Below the pieces are notes generated by a model that did not search any database, was not told the origin of the DNA, and was given only the letters and a program-made list of their open reading frames with translations. Positions 23,801 through 34,304 of a stretch of DNA of 64,000 bases are shown one piece after another. The position numbers were made by a program, and so were the translations under genes. This stretch comes from Cliona cf. orientalis. Its lineage: Eukaryota; Porifera; Demospongiae; Clionaida; Clionaidae. Each line of letters begins with the position of its first letter. Position 1 is the first letter of the stretch. The stretch spans positions 2,604,001-2,668,000 of the forward strand of contig OZ005691.1 of assembly GCA_963930775.1 (NCBI GenBank), given 5' to 3'.

Positions 23801-26800
23801 ATCAATCAAGATTGTATGGCTTCAATAGCTACTTTTTGCATGCCTTCTAAAACATCGTTCTTACTCACCACAGTGAACTAAGCTCCATCGCTGACTCCAA
23901 AAATGTCAAACATGGTCAACTACTTTCATCATAGCATTTTTCACCTCATGGCTATGTCTAATTAATCTTTCACTCATTGTTGACTTAAACAGGAGTGGTC
24001 TATGAGATACCATGCCAGGACTGTGAGAAGGTATATATTGGAGAGACTGGAAGAAGCCTCCAGAAGAGAATGATGGAGCAGAAAGCAGCAGTGAGGAGAG
24101 GAGATAGGAACAATGGAATCGCCGTATATGCATGGGATGAAGACCATAGGATAGATTGGGAAGGTGCAAACATCAAGGAGGTGGAACAGCAACTGTGGAA
24201 GAGGAAGGCACTGGAGGCAGTACACATCCACATGCAGCCTAACACTAACAATCTGGACTGTGGCTTGATACTAAGCGATGTATGGCTACCTTTCATGAAG
24301 AAACAGCAATAATGTTAACTATTGTATTATTCATCATTTACAACAATCATCATAATTATTACATCATTTCCGTTTTCAATCTATTTATATTCCATTGATT
24401 CTGTGGTTTTTTGTTACTACAGCTGATGAAGGACTACGGATTGAAACATCCTGAATTTATGTTTCCTTGAAACTTAAGATTTTCATTGATCTGCTACGCC
24501 AAGCTCATGATCAATTAGTGCATAATCATATGTACATGCATGTACATGTATATTAATCAAATATGTGAAACTCTAAATGTGACCTGCTATGAGAAAAGGG
24601 ACCATTGGAGATTTTTCAAAAAAATTGAGTTGTTGGCATGGATTGATAGCCCTACGTATATGTGCTGAATACAGTGGTGCAAGTTTCATATAAAAATATT
24701 GATCACAAGTGGAGTTATGACCATTTTTATGCACTCGGATAGATACATTCGTTTTTCGGAAAATGCACATTTTTAATTAAACTTTGTATTAATTTGTATG
24801 TATCTGAGCAAATACATGATTGTGCCCGTAACTACAGTTCACATGTTCCAATTATATGAACATAGTATATCAATATGACGCAAAAACTCTACATTTTCTA
24901 ATGAACTAAAAAAACAGAAAATTGAGAGATCTTCATCTTTTCCACATTTTTGCTATTATTAGAAAATGAAAATTTATCCCCAATGATCCCTTTTCTCATA
25001 GCGGGTCACAAATATACATGTAGCTTGAATTTCTTACTAAGGCTGTGTGGAATAGTCACACAAGCCACGCAAAGAGAGAGAAAGCGTCTGGTGAAAAGGG
25101 TCGAATCCCACTACGTGTAATGTGTGCCTCTGGAATGCAATAATTGGCGTTTTGGTGTGTGTTAAATATATATAGAAACAAATCGTAACGTGCGAGCACA
25201 GCTATATATAGGCTGTGGGCACACGCGTGCAACAGATAATTACATTTCAATAGTCATGTGACTACATACGTACGCTACTGCAATCTAGCTGATTGGCCAC
25301 GTACAACTTTCAACGTGGGGACGTCCAGACCCTTAATTTCTAGCTCTCTCTTTGCGTATATAGGAGGGGCTGCAGGGCACGCAAGACTAGGTATTTGCAT
25401 ACACAGAACAGCAGTAGTGATGGGTGGGAGTGTTTCCCACAAACAGCTAGTGGCTAAATTGTACAATGTCATGTGTTTGCCCATAATGCTCTAACGGTTT
25501 TACTGGTGTATACACAGTACTCATTACAGTGGCCTTTAATTTCAATGTACATACACACACTGCAGAGTATATGCTACTGAAATCCAGTAGGCAAACCTGC
25601 ATGTATTTACCATGTAGTGATATCAATTATATAGCACCGGAGCCATGTTTAATCTTAGAGAAAGCACTGTAATGTGGTTTCTCCAAGTGTTGTACCTATA
25701 CTATAAAATCAGCCAGTGTAGTCAGGCTCAGTCCTGACTATACTTAAAGCTTAATGGGTGTTCACTAGGCTGCCATACAGTTCAATCCACCAAAAGCATA
25801 AACCTTTAGTACAATGCTAAAAATTAATACCGTAGGTCGGGTTTTAATTGCGAGTATCTATTAATTGCGAATTATGAGTTTTTCTATGTTTCGCAATTAA
25901 TAGATTTGTAAATATAAACATGCACGCATACTATAGCACGGTATGGGGTCGTCCATCGCAATTTGGCCTGACTTGACTAGAACGCAATCATTAAACTACA
26001 CAATCAAAACCCGTCCTACGGTATCTGAATGTTTTTTGTGGAGTGTGGGGATCATCTACATGTACATGTATTGTCTACATGTACAGGATTATGGCAATTA
26101 AGATATTATCCGTGAGCATTTTGGTCACACCCTCGATGATGTCATCCTATTAATTGTTATAGCGACGACTACTACTTAAACATGCTATAGCCACAGTTAG
26201 TCAGCTGCTCACCCACTGAGTGTTAAAATTAAATTTTGTGCTGTACTAATGCACATTTCAAAATTTACGCTAAATTGCACAATCATGTGTGGGTTACTAT
26301 GCACAGTGAATTGAATTATGCCCTTGACGTCAATTTTTTTTGCAGGGCTTCATTTAGGGAGGGCACTCGCCCCCCCTGCCCCCCTTGTATTATCATGTGT
26401 ATAAAGCCAAGAAATTGCCTTAATGTGAATAGTAATCATGATAACAAGTACTAAGAGCATTCAAAATGCGGTGCCTGAGAGTGAACCAGAAGCAATCTCA
26501 GGGAGTCCAAAATGCAAAAATTTCCTGGGGGAGCATGCCCCCAGACCCCCTAGATATCATTGTGCTTTCGTACATGGAAAATAGTCTTGCCCCCCTTGAT
26601 CTTGTACTGGCTTGCTGTGCTCCCCCCCCCCCCCCCCCCTTGGAAAACTTTCTAAATGAAGGCCTGTATTGGTATGGCATGATAATTAGAGTCGGTAGAC
26701 TCTATAAGTAGGGATGGCCCGGATATACCATATATGTAATACATTACAAATACCTAAATATCTCAAAATAGGTAAGATCATTTATTAAAACACGTCAGAA

Positions 26801-26838
26801 CCAGATGTTCAAAAAATAGGCCATTTGTCAATCTTTCT

Positions 26839-26869
<31 letters not shown>

Positions 26870-29800
26870 CATTTCTAGGGCTAACTCAAGACTGTCTGGA
26901 CCTCTCACCTTAGTTCTCATATAAATCCACTCTATTTTGTAGCGCGCAGTGCAGTGGCACGCTAGTTTGGCGTTATCTCGACAGTAACGTAATAGTGGGT
27001 GTGTACGGCGCATTAACTAGTGGGTGTGTCTGATACGCCATTTTGTGATAATAATGCGCATGCTCGGAATGTGTTGCCATGGTGAAGTCATGTGACAGCG
27101 CCTGGCCCTAGGCGTCGGCGCGGCCTAGGCGAGCTATACTAGCTCGTACATCGCTAGCGTGTGTAAAGGCGCGCTGGACCGATCATGGATATGAAGGTTC
27201 AGACGAGGCTCAAGGAGCGGTAAGGCACTAGACATAGGCGAGCTACTCGTTAGCGCTTGCAGCGCTAGTATACGAAGGCACAAGGCTCGAGCAGCAGTAT
27301 TAAACGTATAGATCATAAAATTATGCTGGGCAGCTAGCTACTTCTAACAGTCAAACTTAGAGCTTGGTTTTCTCCCTAAGCGGAAAAGTCTCATCACTAC
27401 TTGGGCCGCCTAAAGCAGCCTTCTTTGTCATCCTATTCATCATCATAATAATTATTAATATTATTATGAACGCAAGTTAATGAGGGGCGTGGCAAAGAGG
27501 TTTGCGCACCTCCCATCTTCCACTTAATCAGAAGTTAAGTTGCGAGCAAATGGCATTGATAAATTACACTAAGTGCAATAAAAAGAACAGAAACAAGTAT
27601 AAAAACAATTGAATAAAATTGAAGAATGAAGTAGGGATGGCAAGATCAAAAAGTGCACAAACAAGAGATAATCGCATCTACTATACATCCCTACGCTTGC
27701 TTTTGAGGGGTGCAAAAATAACCAGTAATAATGCGATTGAATCAAAACTGATAAACCCGAACCATCGTGACAACTAGGGAACAACCTGCACGAATGTCTC
27801 CCACATACCGCACTCAATAAACACGTCAACCATGATTAATAGGTGCACAATAGTTGAGAAAGCAAGTGTAGGGATGTATAGTAGATGCGATTATCTCTTG
27901 TTTGTGTACTTTTTGATCTTGCCATCCCTACTTCATTCTTCAATTGTTTTTATACTTGTATTATTCTATTTTGATATCCAAGGTGAACAGGGCATCAGTT
28001 GTGTCATCAACTTACCAACAAGCAACATGCAGCGGAGTCCGTCTATTACTGGTAATGCAGGTTGGACTACATTTCAGATCCTCAATGAGATACTTGGCAA
28101 GGAGTAGATGTCCATTCCTAAAATTAAGGATCATCAGTAGAACGGTGATTTATAAGCCATGCACATCACCCCACATCGTGATGATACATGTTAAATGCAT
28201 GTTATCAGTTCATGCTCCTGTCTGTACCTACCCACATGGTCCTCACCATCCACCCCTCCCCGGCCCATGCAGCTCTGTTCTACAGAGTAAATCTGTGATT
28301 AGATCTTAAGACTAAGAGCAATTGGCACAGTGAACATCACCTAAGTCTGGTGTCGCCTTAGTCAGTCCCTCCACTAAGTGTTACAATTAATATGAAATTT
28401 CAATGTAATTAGGGTTGGTTTGACTACACACATATAATTTCCTGATCTCTAGTAACCTGTTAGTCCTATGCCCATTTCAATGACTAAATTGCACAATGAT
28501 GTGGGTCACTATAATAATATTATAATTAAATTGTGCCCTTGACACCCAATTTTATTGGCATGATAAATTAGCAACTACATTTCTAAGGTGAACAGGGCAT
28601 CAGTTGTGCCATCAACTTACGAGCAAGCTTCATGCAGTGGAGTCCGTCCAAAAATGTCAGTGCAGGTTGGACTACATTTCAGATCCTCAATGAGATACTT
28701 GGCAAGGGGTAGATGTCCATTCCTAAAATCGAGGAAAAAGTGTTTTATAAATCTCATCACAGTACAACCCATGACATTATTGTGATAATAATTATTATAG
28801 TGACAATAAATTTATGTTCATGTATAAGTCAGTACCTGCCCACATGATCTTCACCATCCACCCCTCCCCCCACCCTGTGCTGTGCTCCTATTACATGCCC
28901 ATGCAGTATAAATTTACTTTTCTGCGGTTATTAGGTAATGATGACGTAATCTATGAGGTAGCCTCTGTGGAACCTTTCTGAGACTTAAAAATCAGTGTAT
29001 ATATATTATGTAGAGTATCTGACGCATGTATCCAGCGAATACATTATAAGCTGAGCGCTACATTCTCTGCGAAGTACCGCTGGCCGAACTTTACGTGTTC
29101 TCTTGGCTGATGTAATCCATGGATAAATAAAGCTAGCCTTGTGCTATATATAACACGCACGCTGTGTGCCACGTCTCGACTAATCCGATATTCAGAAGCT
29201 GTCGAATTCGTCTCCTGTGATTGAAAATTGTCAGTATCAGGTCGAGAGTCGATCGCTCGACTCTTAGACTCCATCTCTGTGATTGAGGAGCCAGTATTAA
29301 TGTGTGTACTCACTACGTTGACGACCTTTTACCATACATATGAACTACTATGCAGCTACTGGGTATGTGGTCAAATTTTCATAGTAATCAAATCCTAAGA
29401 CTATAACTGTAAGAAGGAACAACCATGACCTAATCATGGCTCGATGAATGATACAAAATGATATAGCAATATGTAGTTTCATGATATTTCATTATAATTA
29501 TATTACTGATACTTCTTCTACATGTGTACTTCCTCTAGGAGCAGTGCCACAATCACACTGCTTAATGAAATTTCCATATTTTCCCTTCTATAGCTGCTAA
29601 TGGGTCTGATCAGACGAGTTACTGTAGTCAGGAGTAAATGAACACCACTCCTGAAATATTATTATACAACTAGAATTCTTAAAGCATAATAACATTATTA
29701 TCATGGGTAATGTTGGCAAGCATTAAATTTTGCAAAATTGCTCTCCATTGGTATTGGTGAAGTTAAAATTGTGATCTGAATCCTTACTGCCATATACATA

Positions 29801-31764
29801 TGTATAGGCCCTTGTGTAGTAAGTTCAATTGGTGAGTTTTTAATTTTACAATCTATACTGAAGTCACCAAATCGCCAAATTAAAAACCTCACCAAAAGTG
29901 TTCCACTATGCAATATGTACACGCACAATATCTGATTACATGATATTAGAACTCTGCTATGAGCATATCAGTATTCAGTGTGTCCAGTTACTCCAGTAGG
30001 CATGGCTGATAAATTTTTTCGCACATGATATATAACAAGTGTCCATTTATACATGTACTTGACAGTTTGATTTACATAGGAAAAGATTAAATTGATGGAA
30101 ATAAGTACATGTATGTTTGATGTCACAATTATGGCTAATATGCATGAGTTACTCACAGCTCACATACTCAGAGAAAGTTTCATCTCCCTAGCTGTACGTA
30201 TGTCACTCGTTAGTACAGTGCGCATGCCAGCTGCAGCAGTATGAACTTTGAACCTATTAGTATTACTTCGTAGACCACACCATCGATGCAGGTCAAGCAG
30301 ATGTTCGAACTCACCACTGCAATGGCGACTTCCTCGCTCTGTCGAATCTGCCGCCAGGCTATGACAAAGAACAGACCTCATCTCTCGCTTCACTTGAGGC
30401 TCGGTGGCCTGCTGAGCAGGCTTCTTGAAACGCATGGCGCTTCGCGCTGTTCATTCGAGAATACATCTCTATGGCCACCCTTGTTTGTATACACGGTACT
30501 GCAAATCTGACCAATCGTGGGCCTTCTGAACTTGTAAAAGAGTGCATCTTTCATGCCCTCCAGGTTAGGACATGGACTATATAAGAAAAATGATCGTCTG
30601 AAAAATATTTTTCATTGTATATACATGTAGTATAAATAATGTTGCCAAGGGCTGTATAGGGACAAACTAAATTATAAATGTATATGCACTTAATTTCGCC
30701 AACAGCCCAGGTTACTTATAATATGCATATACTAATATTTGACTTGTGCAGGAGCTGATCCAGGAGGTGGGTGGATAGGGTGGCTAGCTACCCCCCTCAC
30801 TAGTTCTTTTATGCAAAGTAGTATGGGAGCAGCATTGAACCATGCAGCGGCAGCTTGGACAAAACTATACTGAACCTTTCCATACACTGATACAGAGAGA
30901 CTACTGTTAATAACCATCATAGCCGAAACCCAGCCCCTGACCCCTCTCGTATATGGCCTTGTCCATTCCTTCTAGGAGGTCGGATCCAGCCATGATACCA
31001 AATTTCATACTGGTTGGTCTCACCATAGATAATTAGGCCAAACAAACTTAATTACTAGTTTCTCAGGCTTTCAAATTTCAAAACCCATGCGGGAGGCGGC
31101 TTTTTATTTTATTTTTTTAATGAAAAATGGGCGTGGCGATAGTGACCACGCCCATTTTCGCTAGTGCTGCACGTGGTTGATACACAAGCTAGTGCTGAAA
31201 TACAAGTATTGAAGTCCAACCAGAGAGAATATCTAGCCGAACAATCAAGTTTAGCTTTCTATTTAGTAGAGAAAAGTTTATCAGTCGTACTAACCTTGTA
31301 AGATGACAAGATTTAGCTTGCACCAGATGACGTCATCATCTTTGAAGAAAATAGCTAGCTAGCTGCGCTGCTGGCTAAATACCACTTTCACGGAGACTTC
31401 AGTTGTGAGATGTCAACCAAACTGTCTCGAGATGCCAGAAAACAGTTAGTTTTATGAACTCTTTACTGTATGTTCCAATTTTTGTCTGTTAATTAAATTA
31501 ATTAGCACGTGACTGCTCACGTGAAAAATAAATAAAAAAGTCTTGCTTTCTCAAAAGTTGATGCGGGCGGGCCTGAGAAACTATTAATTAACTTTGCTTG
31601 GCCTTAAGACTGCTATGGTCTCACCTGCAAGCATAGTGCAGCGGTGTTTCATTGTACCCGCTCTTATCAATCACCTTCCTCACGTCAACTCCATCAGCAA
31701 CAGCCTGACGAACTCTGGTGATGTCTCCTCCCTTACAAGCATTGAACAAGTCCCTTGTAGACAT
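17489..31764 (-). CDS. Paralogue B: ANK-Roc-COR-death domain protein (ROCO family)
   Basis: Complete minus-strand model. Exons: 31,625-31,764; candidate microexon 28,836-28,874; 28,621-28,722; microexon 28,228-28,272; 28,016-28,117; microexon 22,914-22,955; 22,739-22,840; 18,322-20,522; 17,922-18,029; 17,489-17,805. The ankyrin joins are phase 2 and the 3' joins phase 1. The sum is 3,198 nt, 1,065 residues, closed frame. Domains: ankyrin cap and repeats about 1-250; Roc GTPase with P-loop GNPGAGKS about 262-269, DFAG about 319-322 and GSHAD about 386-390; COR about 420-710; a helical, possibly death-like segment about 811-922; linker 925-960; death domain 961-1065. Known for the family: Roc-COR is a GTP-regulated dimerisation module and death domains recruit like partners, in the cytosol. 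DAPK1 has the same order after its kinase; no kinase is seen here. ATG chosen because AAAATGTC and MST are conserved with paralogue C. A cell-death or immune role is inference. Confidence 0.8.
17922..18029 (-). CDS. Paralogue B linker exon (108 nt)
   Basis: Phase 1 to 1, acceptor GTGCAG, donor GTATGT. Encodes a low-complexity, acidic, Ser/Thr-rich linker (SPAVAESATNPTDHADQH ... YHESDSGTPIST). Same length in C and D. The second linker exon of C and D is absent: the next intron is only 116 nt. Confidence 0.75.
18322..20522 (-). CDS. Paralogue B large exon: last ankyrin repeat + Roc + COR
   Basis: 2,201 nt open throughout; starts in phase 2 (acceptor TATAG) and ends in phase 1 (donor GTAAGT after LELIT). 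Order: ankyrin unit (FLLQEAQCDPNC, GQTPLD, IRLLLSRGAKP), P-loop VLGNPGAGKSTF, switch II YDFAGHKEYYAGHDALL, nucleotide-base region IGSHADV in place of NKxD, then COR with SWIVLDKAVLLSQVNGVIF, GVVPLSKLAPLF, YFFFPGLVHL and VWKNGIYWVNRSGGEAIVEV. The last 110 residues are helical and end FQLWKDRMGKEGTRKNF. Paralogue-specific patches: NNDKHLNRRDYAYLELV after Roc, and the segment from about FAINDENKKVELEKL to FREGARGLL. Confidence 0.9.
20659..21078. mobile_element. Nested foldback element (palindrome within palindrome)
   Basis: Outer arms of about 115 nt begin TTTGTTGGTAGTTGCTTAGC and end with the reverse complement. Inner arms carry ATAGTTATCTGCCAGTAATT with GGTGCATGAGATGCATGG. A compact single-unit version of the outer arm exists at 43,224-43,338. 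Located in a paralogue B intron. Confidence 0.7.
21190..21520. other. Intron sequence of the duplicated unit
   Basis: The block around GTAGTATGCAACAACTACAC and AGGGCCAAACACTAC recurs at 40.06, 55.6 and 57.54 kb in paralogues C and D. Non-coding. Confidence 0.5.
21529..21930. mobile_element. MITE with TIR near TGGCATAGGCGTCGAAA; G19 tract
   Basis: Left end GGCATAGGCGTCGAAAG is matched by CTTTCGACGCC-like sequence CGTTTCCTACGCCACAG at the right end. Holds a run of 19 G at 21,876-21,894. No coding potential. Confidence 0.45.
22083..22289. mobile_element. MITE, TACCGTATAGC family (short)
   Basis: Ends TACCGTATAGCCGGAAA and its imperfect complement TTTTCCAGCTATACGGTA; interior made of GGCGGTT / AACCGCC repeats. 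Confidence 0.6.
22739..22840 (-). CDS. Paralogue B ankyrin exon 3 (FGYLPLAKYL ... TPLHKAC)
   Basis: 102 nt, acceptor TTTAG, donor GTAAGT, phase 2 to 2. It encodes FGYLPLAKYLIEDLKC and YGYTPLHKAC. It lies 5.2 kb from the preceding ANK exon; that intron holds a Penelope-like fragment and several MITEs. Confidence 0.8.
22914..22955 (-). CDS. Paralogue B candidate microexon 3 (42 nt)
   Basis: Acceptor CACAG, donor GTACAG, 42 nt, phase 2 to 2. It encodes VGAGGVDGEDHVG, one codon longer than the 39-nt form. Confidence 0.5.
23159..23632. mobile_element. MITE with TIR ATGCCGTAGGATTGGTATG
   Basis: Left GCCGTAGGATTGGTATGTTA is matched by the right end TAACATACCAATCCTATACG. About 474 nt, in a paralogue B intron. 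No transposase. Confidence 0.6.
23990..24475 (+). mobile_element. Penelope-like element 3' fragment (GIY-YIG endonuclease)
   Basis: Reading frame 23,995-24,312 encodes VYEIPCQDCEKVYIGETGRS, then RMMEQKAAVRRGDRNNGIAV and WDEDHRIDWEGANIKEVEQQ, ending in WKRKALEAVHI. CxxC followed by VYIGETGR and the RNNGIA / DHRIDW spacing is the GIY-YIG nuclease carried at the C-terminus of Penelope-like retroelements. The reverse transcriptase is absent, so this is a 5'-truncated insertion. It is followed by the TGATGAAGGACTACGGATTG type tail common after such elements. It lies in the large intron between the second and third ANK exons of paralogue B. Confidence 0.75.
24578..25010. mobile_element. MITE with ~30-nt TIR (TGTGACC...GGGTCACA)
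   Basis: Left TGTGACCTGCTATGAGAAAA and right TTTTCTCATAGCGGGTCACA are near-perfect complements, extending through GGGACCATTGG / CCAATGATCCC. About 433 nt, non-coding. Confidence 0.7.
25828..26023. mobile_element. MITE with TIR TACCGTAGGTCGGGTTTT
   Basis: 196 nt between TACCGTAGGTCGGGTTTT and AAAACCCGTCCTACGGTA. Same TACCGTA tip as several other elements in the window. Confidence 0.65.
26343..26666. mobile_element. MITE family B, TIR CAGGGCTTCATTTAG
   Basis: Left end CAGGGCTTCATTTAG, right end CTAAATGAAGGCCTG; C-rich interior. Related to the copy at 7,677-8,175. Confidence 0.6.
26690..27830. repeat. Long dispersed repeat, inverted copy at 62.3-63.6 kb
   Basis: The sequence from the CTATAAGTAGGGATGGCC end through a (CTTT)n tract (26,831-26,868) and CCATGGTGAAGTCATGTGAC to the GTAGGGATGG blocks is found in reverse order and strand at 62,330-63,600. 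A shorter relative lies at 61,420-62,220. No protein recognised. Confidence 0.6.
27590..27960. repeat. GTAGGGATGG / CATCCCTAC short repeat, inverted pair
   Basis: Blocks with AAGTAGGGATGGCAAGATC, ACTATACATCCCTACGCTTG and their reverse complements, about 110 nt each. The same block occurs at 5,265-5,350, 11,440-11,500, 12,230-12,310, 42,430-42,560, 61,030-61,330, 62,210-62,340, 62,490-62,600 and 63,580-63,680. Confidence 0.6.
28016..28117 (-). CDS. Paralogue B ankyrin exon 2 (NGHLLLAKYL ... TPLHVAC)
   Basis: 102 nt, phase 2 to 2, donor GTAAGT. It carries ITSNRRTPLHVAC at the turn, the most divergent turn in the array. Confidence 0.8.
28228..28272 (-). CDS. Paralogue B candidate microexon 2 (45 nt)
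   Basis: Donor GTACAG. With the acceptor at 28,273-28,274 it is 45 nt, phase 2 to 2, encoding CMGRGGVDGEDHVG. Its 5' half differs from the other copies, yet the length stays a multiple of three. Confidence 0.45.
28621..28722 (-). CDS. Paralogue B ankyrin exon 1 (NGHLPLAKYL ... TPLHEAC)
   Basis: 102 nt, acceptor TTTTAG, donor GTAAGT, phase 2 to 2. One 34-residue ankyrin unit with LIEDLKCSPTCTD in the turn. Confidence 0.8.
28836..28874 (-). CDS. Paralogue B candidate microexon 1 (39 nt)
   Basis: Acceptor CACAG, donor GTACTG. Phase 2 to 2, encoding VGGGVDGEDHVG plus split codons. Compared with other copies, GAG/GAA and GAC/GAT changes are silent. Confidence 0.5.
28925..29400. repeat. Dispersed repeat R, copy 3
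   Basis: Shares CGCATGTATCCAGCGAATAC, TTCTCTTGGCTGATGTAATC and the GTCGAGAGTC block with copies at 5,950-6,420 (same strand) and 12,400-12,830 (opposite strand). Function unknown; no ORF is conserved between copies. Confidence 0.55.
29400..31030. other. Intron 1 of paralogue B, part shared with paralogue C
   Basis: The 30,600-30,960 block (GCTGATCCAGGAGG ... CTACCCCCCTCACTAGTTC) recurs at 45,170-45,430 in intron 1 of paralogue C, supporting a common duplicated unit. No exon recognised. Confidence 0.5.
31033..31606. mobile_element. MITE family G, TIR TTAGGCCAA...TTGGCCTTAA
   Basis: Left TTAGGCCAAACAAACTTAAT with TTTCTCAGGC, right GCCTGAGAAACTATTAATTA and TTGGCCTTAA. About 574 nt. It ends 18 nt inside intron 1 of paralogue B. 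A 253-nt relative is at 13,218-13,470 and a right-end fragment near 11,735-11,810. Confidence 0.65.
31625..31764 (-). CDS. Paralogue B exon 1 (start codon, ankyrin cap)
   Basis: Starts MSTRDLFNACKGGD and ends TPLHYAC, then AG and donor GTGAGA (phase 2). VRQAVADGVDVRKVI is nearly the same in paralogue C. A transposon end (31,606) lies only 18 nt beyond the donor. Confidence 0.8.
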
Positions 31765-31809
31765 TTTGAATCGAGTGGGGTCGTCTCGCTCGCCACACCC
31801 CACAATTAA

Positions 31810-32940
31810 TTAATTTGCGGGAAAGGGGTGTGGCATGCGAGGCGTGAGACATCAACCGGCAAATCGACCCAAACTGTCGAGTCAGCTCTGGCAAAGGATC
31901 TTGGAGAGAACTACGGTATTAATATACTCGTGCTACTTTTCGTCGCTGGAAAGGAACCGCGTGAAAAGTGGTTAGAATATCCGAGAAAGATCCCTTTTAG
32001 ATGTATAGGATCTACAACTGTGATTTCATATATTAAACGACTTATTCCTCTCGTCTAACAAACTCTGACTCACTCTCTGAATCATTGCTTCAAGTAGATG
32101 CCATAAAAAGTACATTTCTGTCTCGTGTGTGGCTGCCCACTGTTCTCCTCCGCCTGCCACCAGCTCAGCAACATCCTCGACAGTTTATTTCTCTTTCCCA
32201 TGCGCTGGTGAGAGAAGCATCCCTCGGAGCAGCTTTGTCCTTTCTTTGGGCCAGCACCCATACATCCGTGTAGTATACAACCCGTCCGTCTTGCACTTGC
32301 CCCCTTTCATCACAAGACCGCTCTTACTCTCTCTCTCTCTCATTGATAACTATCACAGTAGTCTACGAAAGGGTTCCTAGTCACGTTCCAGTCTCAACTA
32401 GCGATTTGAGCTACTTCTACTAAAGTTTTGTGTGCCCGCCTCCACATGTCAGTCACCCAGCATCAATGCTTCAGCGCATGGAGGGAATCATTTCGATCCA
32501 CTTCAAAAACTGATTATGTCCCAAGTGTTTTAGTGAGTGTCTTTCAACCAATTTCAGTGCTATTCCTCAACATCCGTGGATGAAGTTGTGAAGCTATTGA
32601 AGTGGGACTCTGGTGAGTTTGACTCAAAGACTGTCGCATGTTTCTTAATAGGCAGTGCCAATAATTAAGGTGGAGGAAGGCCAGAAATCCTTGCTTGTGG
32701 ACATCATGGTCATGCAAGTAGTGTGTCTGATAGTTGACCTTGTGTGTACTGTGACTCTTGTTATAAACTACATGCTGAAAGATCTAGAAGCATTACGAAC
32801 ATGCTGGTTTCTCCAAACCACTGAAAAAGCTGCCAGTGGCGTTTCTAGGTAGTTCTTAGTGCAAGTGATCAAAGGAATTAAACTGCACAGGTGGATGCAT
32901 TAAACTAATGGAAGTTTAATATAGTATATACATGACATTG
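31810..32940. other. Upstream region of paralogue B; no gene recognised
   Basis: Would contain the promoter. A 231-nt open stretch at 31,828-32,058 has no recognisable domain. A short CT repeat lies at 32,326-32,341. No convincing TATA element could be chosen. Confidence 0.35.
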
Positions 32941-32950
32941 TACAGTACTA

Positions 32951-33508
32951 CAGTCGAGCCTCCGATAACGGACCCTCCGAGAAGCGGACAACCTCCCTAT
33001 AGCGGACAAGTGCCGTGTTACTGATTGAATTTAGCATAGTTATAGTACATTAGCAACCTCTGAGAAGCGGACGCTTCTCGATTCCGGACAGCGGACAAGA
33101 TCCAAGCTCCCAACGTGACTTTTCAATGCAAAAACTGCCTCTAAATAGCGGACATCCGGAAACCACGCCCTTAAATTAACGGTGCCACGTCCACTTTTGC
33201 CGCAATCTAGGCGGTCGCGATATTATGCCGCATGCGCGATAATAATACTCTCCTTGAATCCAGAGTAGCCAGTACTTCAGAAACAAAAAATTCAGCCTGT
33301 GCTATGTTGACACTGAAAACAGAACATACCAACCACTTGATTATCATCTCTACTGCTCTTATCATGCATTTCAGTGCATTTACTAACTTGTTAAGGATAA
33401 TACAATCAAAATGGATTGAAAAATCATGAACCTCCGAGATAGGGACAACCTCCGAACAAAGGACAAGGGGCCCGTTCCCAAAGTGTCCTTTGTTCGGAGG
33501 CTTGACTG
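32951..33508. mobile_element. pogo/Tigger-like MITE with TA target duplication
   Basis: Ends CAGTCGAGCCTCCGATAACG and CGGAGGCTTGACTG, flanked by TA on both sides (32,949-32,950 and 33,509-33,510). Interior carries repeats of GAGAAGCGGACAA. The tips match the pogo/Tigger branch of Tc1/mariner. No transposase. Confidence 0.7.
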
Positions 33509-33509
33509 T

Positions 33510-34300
33510 ATACAGTTAATGGCATAATAGGTACATGCACTATTCCATGTAGACAGTCTATAAGTAGGCCTGGGCCAAATATTCCTTTAAATTTGCCCAT
33601 TATTCAAATAATTATTCTTCACTTATCTACCCCATTATTCAAGAGAAAGTTACCTATTATTCTTAAAAAAAAGCTGACAAAATGCAAATCAAACATGAAT
33701 ATGACCAGAACGTACACATACATTTTGACCAACAAGTGCTGGATTACATGAAAAATTTTTCTTCTAAGGCTAAATGAACTTTTAGGACTACCAAAAATGA
33801 TCGACAACCAGTTATCTGAGCTGTTTGCTCAAGTGCTTCCTCTGTTTGATTACAGACTCATGTCACATAAACACAAAGTTTTCTATTTTAAGCACACATT
33901 ATGTATGCACACTTCTTTTTGAGTAGTTGAAAAGCCCATTATTCAACTTCTTCAAGAAGCTGCCTATTGGAATATATGTGCCTATTTGTACGAACTAGGT
34001 CCTGCCCTTGAAAACACAGCTCAAATGGCTGGTTTATGAGCTAGGACTGAACTCCAAATAGTCTACTTTGGCCTAGGCCTATCTATAAGTATGTGACTAC
34101 TGGCTGTGACAGTGTAGCAAGAGATGCATACAGTGGGTTATTACCTTAATAAGATAGATAATCCAGAAATTAAACCTGCAAAGGATGGGTGCACTGGTGT
34201 ATAGTGTAGACGAGCATAATCCAGTGTAGATTTCAGTACCTTGCATAATTTTTACATGCCCCCATGACAAGATATTTAAAACACTGTCATCCTTTACTCT
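33510..34300. other. No gene recognised
   Basis: AT-rich. Earlier G-alpha exons (P-loop GAGESGKS, switch DVGGQRSER) were sought on the plus strand and not found. Confidence 0.4.
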
Positions 34301-34304
34301 CCAG

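Noticed and set aside
25030..25130. GGGTCGAATCCCA resembling a tRNA T-arm
   Set aside because: No acceptor stem or anticodon arm could be placed around it.
28228..28885. GVDGEDHVG blocks as a tandem protein repeat in one exon
   Set aside because: They are separated by introns with good donors and lie in phase with ANK exons, so microexons explain them better.
31765..31803. Upstream in-frame extension of exon 1 in paralogues B and C
   Set aside because: There is no upstream ATG: the apparent starts are GTG in B and TTG in C, and the extension is not conserved. The ATG at MST is conserved in both.
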